The translations under genes were made by a program, and so were the position numbers. The notes beneath the pieces are model-generated. The model worked only from the letters and a program-made list of their open reading frames with translations, was not told the DNA's origin and ran no database searches. A stretch of DNA of 40,457 bases, taken from positions 1 to 40,457 of the IMG/VR virus record IMGVR_UViG_3300044626_000868; one strand, given 5' to 3'. Within the stretch, counting starts at the first letter, position 1; the number at the start of each line of letters is the position of its first letter. Of the stretch, positions 7,629-13,925 are shown piece by piece. Source of the stretch: a virus.

Positions 7629-8122
7629 ATAATAAAGCCGATGTTGAGAGAAAAATTACCTTGTTCAAAACAATGATTGGCGAAAAGAAAGCCGAGGCAA
7701 AAGAACTTAAAGTATTTATTGAGCAGCAACTAAATGCAGAGCTTGCAGAACTAAGAGAGCGGATTGCAGATTGTGAAGCCGAGCTAGCCAACCTAGATAA
7801 AGTAGAACTAACCCCGCCAAGCCCACCGTTTCCAGTTTTACTTGAAAGCTATGAGCGGGGGGTAAGAGCTGGCCTATTTCAATCCCGCAACCTTACAAGC
7901 TGGGAGCCGATAGAGGAAGCTCCTTACGATGAGTACGTCGCTTGCGCCTATTTTGATGGCGTTGAGTGGAAATGGCAAAAAGACAGGCAGTTTGCCGAAG
8001 TCCCTTTTTCTTCAAGTAACCCTGAATATAAGTATTTCAAATATGTAACCCCGCCAAGCCCACCGTTTCCAGTGGGCGGGGTGAGTGACGAGGGGAAGGG
8101 TGTGTTAGCCCCACAGGGGTAG
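7625..8122 (+). CDS. Coiled-coil protein with partial DUF551-like segment and duplicated linker (165 aa)
   Basis: The GTG at 7625 lies 8 nt after AGGAGG (7611-7616). Residues about 1-62 are a heptad-rich coiled coil (AELAELRERIADCEAELANL). A proline linker (TPPSPPFPV) follows, then a segment like the start of DUF551 (SWEPIEEAPYDEYVACAYFD), then a second copy of the same linker and a glycine-rich tail. The linkers are encoded by a 28-bp perfect DNA repeat, which suggests recombination built this gene. Function unknown. Confidence 0.6.
   Translation: MNNKADVERKITLFKTMIGEKKAEAKELKVFIEQQLNAELAELRERIADCEAELANLDKVELTPPSPPFPVLLESYERGVRAGLFQSRNLTSWEPIEEAPYDEYVACAYFDGVEWKWQKDRQFAEVPFSSSNPEYKYFKYVTPPSPPFPVGGVSDEGKGVLAPQG
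7809..7836 (+). repeat. 28-bp direct repeat, copy 1
   Basis: The 28 bases at 7809-7836 (beginning TAACCCCGCC, ending TTTCCAGT) recur without change at 8046-8073, 237 bp downstream in the same frame of the same gene. Both encode the proline linker TPPSPPFPV. Confidence 0.9.
8046..8073 (+). repeat. 28-bp direct repeat, copy 2
   Basis: Second perfect copy of the 7809-7836 repeat. Recombination between the copies would delete the DUF551-like segment in frame. Confidence 0.9.
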
Positions 8123-8168
8123 TATAGCACCCCTCCCCCAAGCGGTGTAGATACACCCTAAAGGGGTA

Positions 8169-8202
8169 TTGCATTAAATTACCTTTAGTGTATAGTTATA
8201 GT
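8169..8202 (+). promoter_or_regulatory. Promoter P2 with tandem -10 boxes (copy 2 of a duplicated element)
   Basis: TTGCAT at 8169-8174, a 16-bp spacer, then abutting TATAGT boxes at 8191-8196 and 8197-8202. It matches P1 (5005-5038) nearly base for base. A short inverted repeat GGTGT-AGAT-ACACC lies just upstream in the 8123-8221 gap and may be an additional operator. It drives the XRE gene. Confidence 0.7.
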
Positions 8203-8221
8203 ATCAAATGAAAGGAACGAA

Positions 8222-8437
8222 ATGCCTAAACCAACACCTACATTACGCACTATTATTGAAGAAATTGGGCTAACCCAAAAGGAGCTTGGAGACTTAATAG
8301 GCGTTTCATCCACTACCGTATGGCGTTGGTATGAAGGCGAGGCTTACCCAAGGCCAGCTAGAAAAAAGCAACTTATGGCATTGGCCAAGGCTTATGGTGT
8401 ATCAGAAAAAATGAGTACCGCCTTACTTGCTTTTTAA
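8222..8437 (+). CDS. XRE/Cro-family HTH regulator (71 aa)
   Basis: Small DNA-binding regulator made almost only of a helix-turn-helix: LTQKELGDLIGVSSTTVWRW (residues 17-36) is a textbook XRE HTH with a Gln/Leu first helix and a Ser/Thr/Trp recognition helix. It starts right after promoter P2 with AAAGGA as ribosome site and is followed at once by an intrinsic terminator, so it forms its own transcription unit. Autoregulation, and control of the matching P1 promoter, is inference from the shared sequence. No integrase is visible, so this is not clearly a lysogeny repressor. Confidence 0.85.
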   Translation: MPKPTPTLRTIIEEIGLTQKELGDLIGVSSTTVWRWYEGEAYPRPARKKQLMALAKAYGVSEKMSTALLAF

Positions 8438-8472
8438 CGTGTTGCTGGCGACGGCAACACGATAGTTTTTTG
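8438..8472 (+). terminator. Intrinsic terminator after the XRE gene
   Basis: CGTGTTGC (8438-8445) pairs perfectly with GCAACACG (8454-8461) across an 8-nt loop, followed by ATAGTTTTTT. It begins at the base after the stop codon. Confidence 0.85.
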
Positions 8473-8489
8473 ATAACCAAGGCGAGAGC

Positions 8490-8540
8490 GTGGGGTGCGC
8501 CCCACCTTCACCCAAAGCCAGCACCGTTAGCTGGTTTTTA
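8490..8540 (+). other. Two further hairpins in the XRE downstream gap
   Basis: GTGGGG-TGCG-CCCCAC is a perfect 6-bp stem at 8490-8505. A second stem AGCCAGC/GCTGGTT (8516-8522/8530-8536) is followed by TTTTTA-like sequence (8535-8540) and could terminate. Together with the terminator at 8438 this makes three hairpins in 100 bp with no gene, possibly a short structured RNA. No promoter was found for it. Confidence 0.4.
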
Positions 8541-8584
8541 GTGGAGGCGCAAGCCGTTAGTGTGTGTGAATGGAGTACCTAGAG

Positions 8585-8779
8585 ATGAAAACCCCTCAAT
8601 ACCCCGATGCCGTTCAACGGCGGTTAGGTAAAGAGCTGTACAACCAGCAAGCCCCCTTAGGCTTTGTTAAAGGCCAAGCCCCTGACTATAGCCAGTTTGA
8701 GACAGCCGACACCTTGGCGCAGGAGGCCGAGATTAAGGCGATACTTAACCCTGCTAGGCTGTATGGAGGGTTGTTTTAA
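8585..8779 (+). CDS. Hypothetical protein (64 aa)
   Basis: The ATG at 8585 has TGGAG 9 nt upstream; an ATG at 8570 lacks a close ribosome site. Short and helical with a glycine-terminated tail (PARLYGGLF). It overlaps the next start by one base (TAATG). No family recognised. Confidence 0.5.
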   Translation: MKTPQYPDAVQRRLGKELYNQQAPLGFVKGQAPDYSQFETADTLAQEAEIKAILNPARLYGGLF

Positions 8780-8976
8780 TGGCAACTGCTACTGCTAAAG
8801 AGATAGCCAAGGCCATAATGGCCGAGTGGGGCGACGAGCATCAGCTTATAGAACGCATAAAGCTGGCTCTCCAAAAGTATTACCAGCAGGGCTGGATTGA
8901 TGGGGCAAAAGGCATGAAAAGCGGAAGCCTCAAAGAAAGTTACAACCCTGAATGGGGCGGAGAATTGCCATTATGA
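8779..8976 (+). CDS. Hypothetical helical protein (65 aa)
   Basis: Starts in a TAATG junction with the previous gene. Two amphipathic helices (ATAKEIAKAIMAEWGDE, QLIERIKLALQKYYQQGWID) and a Gly/Ser-rich end. No family recognised. Confidence 0.55.
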   Translation: MATATAKEIAKAIMAEWGDEHQLIERIKLALQKYYQQGWIDGAKGMKSGSLKESYNPEWGGELPL

Positions 8977-9158
8977 AAACCCTTAAACACCTAGGCGCAA
9001 CCCTTGGCCTAGCCGTTATCGTCGCCCTTATGGTGACAGTGGCTTACGTTGACTACCAGCACCACGTGCAGATTGACAGGCTATCCACCGCCACGGTAGA
9101 GGCCAGTAGCGATGCCCCTGTGCCAGTTGGCTACCCTGATGATAGTGAGGTTGTTTAG
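8973..9158 (+). CDS. Small membrane protein (61 aa)
   Basis: The ATG at 8973, inside an ATGA overlap with the previous stop, follows GGGGCGGAG; an ATG at 8952 would lie inside the previous gene. One N-terminal transmembrane helix (TLGLAVIVALMVTVAYVDY) is followed by about 35 outward-facing polar residues, a topology shared with inner-membrane spanins and exclusion proteins. No further assignment possible. Confidence 0.55.
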   Translation: MKTLKHLGATLGLAVIVALMVTVAYVDYQHHVQIDRLSTATVEASSDAPVPVGYPDDSEVV

Positions 9159-9200
9159 GCCGAGAGGAGGCCAGTTAAGTTAGTTCACGGAGATGGATAG

Positions 9201-9389
9201 ATGGGCATTATACCCGCATGGTTGCAACAAAGGGGCTTCAAGTTTAGAGAGCTTGACGGAGAAGTTAAACCCCTGCACGAACAGATTACAAATGAGAGCG
9301 CACTCAACTTTTACAGCGACCTCACACAAATTGCTAAAGATGAACGAATCCCTGTGATTAAGACAAAAAGCCTAGACAGGTGGGCTTAG
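9201..9389 (+). CDS. Hypothetical protein (62 aa)
   Basis: ATG at 9201 with GGAG upstream, after a 42-bp gap with no other feature. Mixed composition; (IPAWLQQRGFKFRELDGEV) is the most ordered-looking part. No family recognised. Confidence 0.5.
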   Translation: MGIIPAWLQQRGFKFRELDGEVKPLHEQITNESALNFYSDLTQIAKDERIPVIKTKSLDRWA

Positions 9390-9397
9390 TGTGTAGC

Positions 9398-9418
9398 AAC
9401 CGAGGAGAAAACGAGATG
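9398..9418 (+). repeat. Repeated ribosome-binding leader, copy 1
   Basis: AACCGAGGAGAAAACGAGAT followed by G at 9398-9418 is repeated at 9679-9699 immediately before the start codons of two consecutive genes. It contains GAGGAG at optimal spacing. Confidence 0.7.
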
Positions 9419-9670
9419 AAACAAGCGATTACATGCGGTATAGTGGCGACAGTGCTAAGTTTGATTTATGGGTATCAGCTTGGCCAAATTACAAGGCTGG
9501 ATGCTGACAAGCAACTATACCGTGGGCAACTTGAAGCCTTAATGGATAACGCAACAACACGTGGGTTTGAAGTAAGTGTTGATAAGGATTACGCTTGTTT
9601 AAGGCCACCAAATGAGCGAGTTCCTTACTGTGCTTCTGTTAATGAAAGAATTACCCCTATTGAAGGTTAG
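9416..9670 (+). CDS. Membrane-anchored small protein (84 aa)
   Basis: The start at 9416 is fixed by the repeated leader. The N-terminus (ITCGIVATVLSLIYGYQLG) is a transmembrane anchor or signal peptide; the rest contains two cysteines (DYACLRPP, VPYCASV) that could form a disulphide outside the cytoplasm. It directly precedes the transglycosylase lipoprotein and shares its leader, suggesting joint action at the envelope. Confidence 0.55.
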   Translation: MKQAITCGIVATVLSLIYGYQLGQITRLDADKQLYRGQLEALMDNATTRGFEVSVDKDYACLRPPNERVPYCASVNERITPIEG

Positions 9671-9678
9671 AGTTAATA

Positions 9679-9699
9679 AACCGAGGAGAAAACGAGATG
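9679..9699 (+). repeat. Repeated ribosome-binding leader, copy 2
   Basis: Second copy of the 9398-9418 leader, placed identically before the transglycosylase start codon. Confidence 0.7.
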
Positions 9700-10530
9700 A
9701 CGACATACTTAGTGCCTATCACCGCCACGGCCTTGATTGCTAGCGTGGTGCTGTTTAGCGGGTGCAGTGGCGAGAGCTACACCTTTGATGACGTGCAAAG
9801 CGATAAGAGCCGTAACTACCAGCAGGTAGGCGAGGGTGTGGCTAGTGCTTGCAACCAAGGGGAGCAGGCTTGTAAACTGGCCATTGACGGTGCTTGGTTA
9901 GGCCAAGGGCTGACTTTTAAAAACCCCTACGACAAGCCGAAAGTGGAGGTAGCTCAAGCCGAGCAAAGCCCAAAGCCCCAGTTACTGCTAGAGCAGACAG
10001 CCCAAGCTTACCCAGTGCCAGTGCTGGCAAAGGTAGCCTCTAGCGACGGCAGGCCAGTAGGCAAGGCTTGGGAGGCGTTAAGCCCACAACAGCGTTACCA
10101 GTGGGTGTTAAAAGATTACGCCTACCGCCACGGGGTGCCGTTTGAGATAGCCCACTCACAAATTAACCAAGAAAGTGGGTTTAGGGCGAGGGTGTGTAGT
10201 AATGCTGGTGCTTGTGGCATTGCGCAGTTTATTGCCACCACTGCCAAGCGGTTTAAGGTCAATCGTAACGACCCGCACTCATCACTAGATGGTGCGATGC
10301 GGTACATGGCAAAGTTAAGGCGTGACTATGGGGGTTGGGAGGTAGCCCTAGCTGCATACAACGGCGGGGCAGATGGTGCAAGATTTGCACAAGCTGGCTT
10401 TAGCCCTGATTATGGTAGGCAGTTACACGCCAAGCGTAAGGCCAAAGGCAGTTACTTTGACTGGAAGCAGAACAAGCATTACGTTAGCAGTATTATGAGC
10501 AACGCCCAGCGCATGGGCTATGGAGGTTAA
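9697..10530 (+). CDS. SLT-type lytic transglycosylase lipoprotein (277 aa)
   Basis: Peptidoglycan-cleaving enzyme with a lipoprotein signal: hydrophobic residues 4-20 and a lipobox FSGC ending at C23, so it should be lipid-anchored in the host envelope. Residues 24-125 are a low-complexity linker. The SLT fold (about 130-275) shows the catalytic E159 in NQESGF, the GACGIAQF motif (171-178) and AAYNGG (219-224). The ACG variant in the second motif, usually A-x-GxMQ, is unusual. It lies in the early block far from the late lysis genes, so a role in entry, exclusion of other phages or early wall remodelling is as likely as lysis. Confidence 0.85.
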   Translation: MTTYLVPITATALIASVVLFSGCSGESYTFDDVQSDKSRNYQQVGEGVASACNQGEQACKLAIDGAWLGQGLTFKNPYDKPKVEVAQAEQSPKPQLLLEQTAQAYPVPVLAKVASSDGRPVGKAWEALSPQQRYQWVLKDYAYRHGVPFEIAHSQINQESGFRARVCSNAGACGIAQFIATTAKRFKVNRNDPHSSLDGAMRYMAKLRRDYGGWEVALAAYNGGADGARFAQAGFSPDYGRQLHAKRKAKGSYFDWKQNKHYVSSIMSNAQRMGYGG

Positions 10531-10533
10531 ACG

Positions 10534-10899
10534 ATGCACGAGATGACGCTTGATGAGATGATTGCTTGTGTTGAAGGGGATGCAAAATATTGGGAGGAAT
10601 GTACCCCCTATGTACCTGAAAACGCAGAAGAAATGCAGTGTATCGCCCGCTTTTTAAAACGGCTAAAATGGTTGCCGATTGAGGATGCCCCGCCAACAGA
10701 TATAGACAATGAGGTATTACTTACTGGCTATGCTTACGGCGACCCTAATAAAGGGCGATATGTTGCGACAGGCTTTTGTGACCAAGACGGTATTTGGCGA
10801 AGCGACACAGATAGCGACGAGTTAATCCAGCCTACCCACTACATGCCCCTTGACGCTTTACCCCCTGTCCCTAAGGAGACAACCCCCAATGACAACTAG
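10534..10899 (+). CDS. DUF551-like protein (121 aa)
   Basis: TGGAGG lies 9 nt before the ATG. After an acidic N-terminal helix, residues about 47-115 show the DUF551 pattern: WLPIEDAPP, a VLLTGYAYG strand, then IWRS and a final THYMPLDALPPVP. DUF551 proteins are small phage/prophage proteins of unknown function. Related sequences occur at 7625-8122 and 11351-11671 in this window. Confidence 0.7.
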   Translation: MHEMTLDEMIACVEGDAKYWEECTPYVPENAEEMQCIARFLKRLKWLPIEDAPPTDIDNEVLLTGYAYGDPNKGRYVATGFCDQDGIWRSDTDSDELIQPTHYMPLDALPPVPKETTPNDN

Positions 10900-11074
10900 C
10901 ACACTAACCCTAGACGAGGTACTCAACGCCAACAAAGTGCAGGTGAGTGGCAAGCTCGGCATTTACAAAGAGACGCTTACCCGCCGTACTGATTGGCGAC
11001 CTGACCAGCTTGCCATACTCTACGCCTGCTACATGGCGGGTGAGGTGACTATCCTTGAAGCAGGGGAGGGGTAG
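10889..11074 (+). CDS. Hypothetical protein (61 aa)
   Basis: The ATG at 10889 with AAGGAGAC 9 nt upstream is preferred over a start at 10850 inside the previous gene. Contains LTLDEVLNANKV and a possible short helical bundle (RPDQLAILYACYMAGEV). No family recognised. Confidence 0.5.
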   Translation: MTTSTLTLDEVLNANKVQVSGKLGIYKETLTRRTDWRPDQLAILYACYMAGEVTILEAGEG

Positions 11075-11079
11075 TAAGT

Positions 11080-11340
11080 ATGCCATCCGCCCAAAGTTCT
11101 CAAGCCTCTATGCGTTGGGTTGTGCGCCAATGGTTAAGAGATAAGCCAACTGGCTTTGAGTTTACCATAGCTAAAGCCTGCACAGCTCTTGGGTTACATA
11201 GAGGGGGTGGGCTAAGTGGGGCAATACACGCCTACCTTGGCCACCTGATTGAAAGCCGTGGCAAAAAGGCAAAAGGTGCAGAACACTTTGGGATGCTCCC
11301 CATTGCTAGCCGTACCCCTGAACATTTACTACCTAAGTAA
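11080..11340 (+). CDS. Hypothetical protein (86 aa)
   Basis: GGGAGGGG precedes the ATG. Basic, with helices (MRWVVRQWLRDK, FTIAKACTALGLHRGGGLSG) spaced like a DNA-binding helix-turn-helix, but no family is recognised. Confidence 0.55.
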   Translation: MPSAQSSQASMRWVVRQWLRDKPTGFEFTIAKACTALGLHRGGGLSGAIHAYLGHLIESRGKKAKGAEHFGMLPIASRTPEHLLPK

Positions 11341-11350
11341 AGGATTTATT

Positions 11351-11671
11351 ATGAACGACAAAGACTTGATTGAAGCACTTAGGCGAGAGGGCAAGTTGAG
11401 TGGCAAGAATACACCTATCAACTTAGCCGCCGTTCGCCTAGCCGAACTCACCCAGCCCCAGCTGATTGAGACGGCTCCGAAAGATGGGCAGCGTTTAATA
11501 GGCCTCGCATGGGATGGAGACGGTTACTTAAATCAGACAATAATGGAGTGCCGTATTGGAGTATGGACTGACCCCAATGATTGGAGTGATATTAAGTTTA
11601 CCCCCACCCACTGGCTACCCTGTGTTAAGGTTGACCCTGCCAGCCTAGGGGGGCAAGTGGATGAGGAATAG
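11351..11671 (+). CDS. DUF551-like protein (106 aa)
   Basis: The ATG at 11351 follows AAAGG. The core (LIETAPKDGQRLIGLAWDGD ... THWLPCVKVDP) matches the DUF551 layout: an aliphatic-x-x-AP start, a central strand and a terminal THWLP. Second full member of this small family in the window. Function unknown. Confidence 0.65.
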   Translation: MNDKDLIEALRREGKLSGKNTPINLAAVRLAELTQPQLIETAPKDGQRLIGLAWDGDGYLNQTIMECRIGVWTDPNDWSDIKFTPTHWLPCVKVDPASLGGQVDEE

Positions 11672-11843
11672 GGGGGTTATAGCATGGCTATTTACTGTGT
11701 TGCTTATCGTTCTGCCAATTCTCTATCAGCTTAACTCACACCACCAATCGTTGATGCAGTTGGTACGAGAATCACAAGCAGAGATTGAGGCTATACATAA
11801 TAACACTTTGCAAGAACTAGAGGAGATGCAAGCAAATGGATAA
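11661..11843 (+). CDS. Small membrane protein with coiled-coil tail (60 aa)
   Basis: Overlaps the previous gene by 11 bp. A positively charged N-terminus (MRNRG), one transmembrane helix (VIAWLFTVLLIVLPILYQL), then a heptad-like helix (LVRESQAEIEAIHNN). This inner-membrane single-pass layout occurs in i-spanins and other phage membrane proteins. No partner o-spanin was seen. Confidence 0.5.
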   Translation: MRNRGVIAWLFTVLLIVLPILYQLNSHHQSLMQLVRESQAEIEAIHNNTLQELEEMQANG

Positions 11844-12096
11844 TAACCAAGCCCTTGCTCAAGCCCTTAACATGGTTATAAAGGCCATGACGATAGCCCA
11901 GTTACAGTCACGGTTAACCCTTTTGGAGGTTATTAAGGCCAATGCCTCGGTGGAAGATATTAAAGCCATTGACACCATAGACAACGCCTTATTTGCTTAC
12001 AGAGAGACACTATCAGCATGCTTGACGCTGCTTGACACTTTACAACTTAACGACGACGTTGCCTACCTTAACCGTTGCCTAACAAAAACCCCTTAG
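11836..12096 (+). CDS. Hypothetical helical protein (86 aa)
   Basis: Last gene of the left early block, overlapping the previous gene by 8 bp. Almost entirely helical (QALAQALNMVIKAMTIAQL, IKAIDTIDNALFAYRETL). The stop codon lies inside the convergent terminator stem. No family recognised. Confidence 0.55.
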   Translation: MDNNQALAQALNMVIKAMTIAQLQSRLTLLEVIKANASVEDIKAIDTIDNALFAYRETLSACLTLLDTLQLNDDVAYLNRCLTKTP

Positions 12097-12112
12097 TCGG
12101 TTGGCTAAGGGG
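12084..12112 (-). terminator. Terminator between the convergent operons
   Basis: CCCCTTAG (12089-12096) pairs perfectly with CTAAGGGG (12105-12112) over an 8-nt loop. On the minus strand it is followed by TTTTTG, so it terminates the late operon efficiently. On the plus strand the T-run is missing, so it would act more weakly on the early block. It overlaps the last early stop codon. Confidence 0.85.
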
Positions 12113-12156
12113 AAAGGATAGAGAGTTAGAGTTCACTGGCATTATAACATAGTTTG

Positions 12157-12594
12157 TTAGTAGTCCCAAACGGCACGCACGCCCCTTAGGTCACTGTGGA
12201 TAAACTGCCCCGCCTTCATGGCTATCCCGCCTTGGAAGCCACTGTTTAGCAGGTCACGGTGTACTGTGGCCATAGGCTGCTTTAAGGGTTGCCAGTCAAC
12301 GCCCCAGCCATGCAAGTGCTGGCTGTTTGTAGCCCCGCCAATACGCCTGTTGTAAGCAGGCGGACGTAGCCAGCTTGTCACACGAATAGCCCCGTAGCGG
12401 TCACGCTGTGCCTGTAGCCAGCCTGCCTTTAGCACGGCACGCTCTAGCATTAACAAAGTGACTTCTTTCCACTCTGCCCCCTGCATGGAGCCAAACACGT
12501 CTGCCCATGTAAAGTTTTGGGCAATACGGCCAAAGCCATCACGCTTGCCGTCGCCTATCATGTCAAATACTGTGGTTGCGGTGTTAATGGTCAT
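12157..12594 (-). CDS. Peptidase M15-type endolysin (145 aa)
   Basis: Last gene of the late operon. The zinc-peptidase signature S-x-H-x2-G-x-A/G-x-D is seen as SQHLHGWGVD with H93 and D100, and the third ligand H133 in FIHSDLRG, so it should cut peptidoglycan stem peptides. SWLRPPAYN is the usual substrate-side motif. The start at 12594 is chosen because it overlaps the upstream stop (ATGA) and follows GGGAGAGG. No signal peptide, so a holin is needed for release. Confidence 0.85.
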   Translation of the reverse strand: MTINTATTVFDMIGDGKRDGFGRIAQNFTWADVFGSMQGAEWKEVTLLMLERAVLKAGWLQAQRDRYGAIRVTSWLRPPAYNRRIGGATNSQHLHGWGVDWQPLKQPMATVHRDLLNSGFQGGIAMKAGQFIHSDLRGVRAVWDY

Positions 12595-12992
12595 ACCTGC
12601 CTCTCCCTTACCCATACATGTGGGCTGTTTGATTGCTTGCCACTTGGGGCTAACTTGTAAACGTAACCCTTCTCAACCCTGTCTAGCTTCTTGGCTCTCA
12701 TTAAACAGCGCACCTCGCTTTGAGTAATACTCTTCGCCTCACAGTATTCTGCTTTAGTGACGTAGCCATCTGCCCTAAGTGCCTGCTCCTGCTCTGCTGT
12801 AATGCCAGTGATGCGGTAGGCAGGCTTTGGTTGTGCGTTGTAGCGTAGTTTCTTTTTAGCCCTAAACGCCCCTTGCTTTTCAAGCAGGCGATACAGGCCG
12901 TCCTCATCGTGCAACACTGGCCTACCATCAATACGGCCAAAAAGTGTACCAAAGCGGGTGTCAATCGCTGGCAATGCGTAAGCCCCTTGCAT
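12591..12992 (-). CDS. Hypothetical protein with HTH-like segment (133 aa)
   Basis: Lies between the holin candidate and the endolysin. Residues about 80-115 (YVTKAEYCEAKSITQSEVRC) resemble a helix-turn-helix, and the chain is basic. It overlaps the endolysin start. It may be a late regulator or virion protein. No family recognised. Confidence 0.5.
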   Translation of the reverse strand: MQGAYALPAIDTRFGTLFGRIDGRPVLHDEDGLYRLLEKQGAFRAKKKLRYNAQPKPAYRITGITAEQEQALRADGYVTKAEYCEAKSITQSEVRCLMRAKKLDRVEKGYVYKLAPSGKQSNSPHVWVRERQV

Positions 12993-12994
12993 GG

Positions 12995-13258
12995 CTAGGC
13001 CTCACGCCACGCTTTAATAGCCCCAATGACGTAGGGGAGCGATGCCGTTACCTTTGCCCATAAATCGCTCTCGGTCATCCGCTTGGGTAGGTAAGTCTTA
13101 AGTTGCATCAACAGCGATGATGTGCCAAGGTCATAAACCACTTGCCAGCCTGTCTTGCCCCCAACATGGCGGTATATCGTCCACGCCACTAGGGCTAGGT
13201 TGGCCACCGTGCCGCTCTTAAATAGAAACTCAAGTGTCTTAAAAACAATAGGTATCAT
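12995..13258 (-). CDS. Small membrane-associated protein, holin candidate (87 aa)
   Basis: Two hydrophobic or amphipathic stretches (FLFKSGTVANLALVAWTIY and, near the C-terminus, VTASLPYVIGAIKAW) and position two genes upstream of the endolysin suggest a role in lysis. A start-like extended -10 lies in the gap just upstream (13295-13303). Holin function is inference from context. Confidence 0.45.
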   Translation of the reverse strand: MIPIVFKTLEFLFKSGTVANLALVAWTIYRHVGGKTGWQVVYDLGTSSLLMQLKTYLPKRMTESDLWAKVTASLPYVIGAIKAWREA

Positions 13259-13294
13259 CTAGTTGTGTCCTCTCTGCGGGGTAACTCTATGGCT

Positions 13295-13303
13295 ATTATA
13301 CCA
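13295..13303 (-). promoter_or_regulatory. Candidate extended -10 promoter of the lysis genes
   Basis: On the minus strand TGGTATAAT is a perfect extended -10. No good -35 is visible. It shares GTGGTATA with several minus-strand sites at 39.4-40.2 kb. Confidence 0.4.
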
Positions 13304-13308
13304 CTGCT

Positions 13309-13602
13309 TTACTGCCGTCCGCTACTACCTACCGCTCTGCGCTCGTTGCCATTGTAGCCACATACCTTGGGTAGTTCTGTCTTAACAAGGTGGATGTCAT
13401 TAACGGCCGTTTTAACACCTAAGGCTATCTCTTTTAATGCCTCAGCCTGCTTCTCGCTTGCAATAGTGTACTTAGCGTAAAGCTCAATGACTTGCTTAAT
13501 ATAAGGCGACAACTTCCATACTGCACTACCAATACCCCCGCCAATACCAAGCCAAGGGCTTACAATTTTAGCGATGTCTAAAAGTAGTTGCTCTACTGTC
13601 AT
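13309..13602 (-). CDS. Putative membrane protein, holin candidate (97 aa)
   Basis: The N-terminus has a glycine-rich hydrophobic segment (IVSPWLGIGGGIGSAVWKL) that could cross or sit on the membrane, followed by a helix and a charged, Arg-rich C-terminus. Phage holins often look like this and sit next to endolysin genes. With the protein at 12995-13258 it may form a holin/antiholin pair. Inference from context. Confidence 0.45.
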   Translation of the reverse strand: MTVEQLLLDIAKIVSPWLGIGGGIGSAVWKLSPYIKQVIELYAKYTIASEKQAEALKEIALGVKTAVNDIHLVKTELPKVCGYNGNERRAVGSSGRQ

Positions 13603-13685
13603 ACCGATGCCTCTTTACCTGCTGTTGTGGGCGATTCTAGGAGCCTCTGTACTGCGTCAATTATAGCGGGGAGGGAGTCTGTCAT
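13599..13685 (-). CDS. Possible 28-aa micro-protein upstream of the holin candidate
   Basis: An open frame of 28 codons (starts MTDSLPAIIDAVQRLLESPT) fills the only sizeable gap in this part of the late operon. It ends in an ATGA overlap with the gene at 13602, which suggests translational coupling. It starts 6 bp after the stop of the previous gene. No Shine-Dalgarno sequence precedes it, so it could be reached only by re-initiation. Too short for similarity-based support. Confidence 0.3.
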   Translation of the reverse strand: MTDSLPAIIDAVQRLLESPTTAGKEASV

Positions 13686-13691
13686 GGGTGG

Positions 13692-13925
13692 TTACTCATC
13701 ATAATTTGGCAACACCACGCCGACAGCTTCCGCTATTGTAATAGCTGTGGCAGAATCGGGGAAACGCAAGAAGTGAGTGTCATCGGGGGCAACGCCAGCA
13801 AACAAGGCACTAGGCGTTGCAGGCGTTGCAATAACGTAGGGTTGTGCCTCGGCTGGCAAATCGCCTAAGGCATTGACAAGCACTTGCTCGCCCTGCTTGC
13901 CCACTACGTGATAACTTAGATTCAT
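13692..13925 (-). CDS. Hypothetical protein after tail fibre (77 aa)
   Basis: Overlaps the tail-fibre stop by ATGA. Short beta-rich sequence (NLSYHVVGKQGEQVLVNAL, then YVIATPATPSALFAG). It could be a fibre chaperone or a small virion protein. No family recognised. Confidence 0.55.
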   Translation of the reverse strand: MNLSYHVVGKQGEQVLVNALGDLPAEAQPYVIATPATPSALFAGVAPDDTHFLRFPDSATAITIAEAVGVVLPNYDE

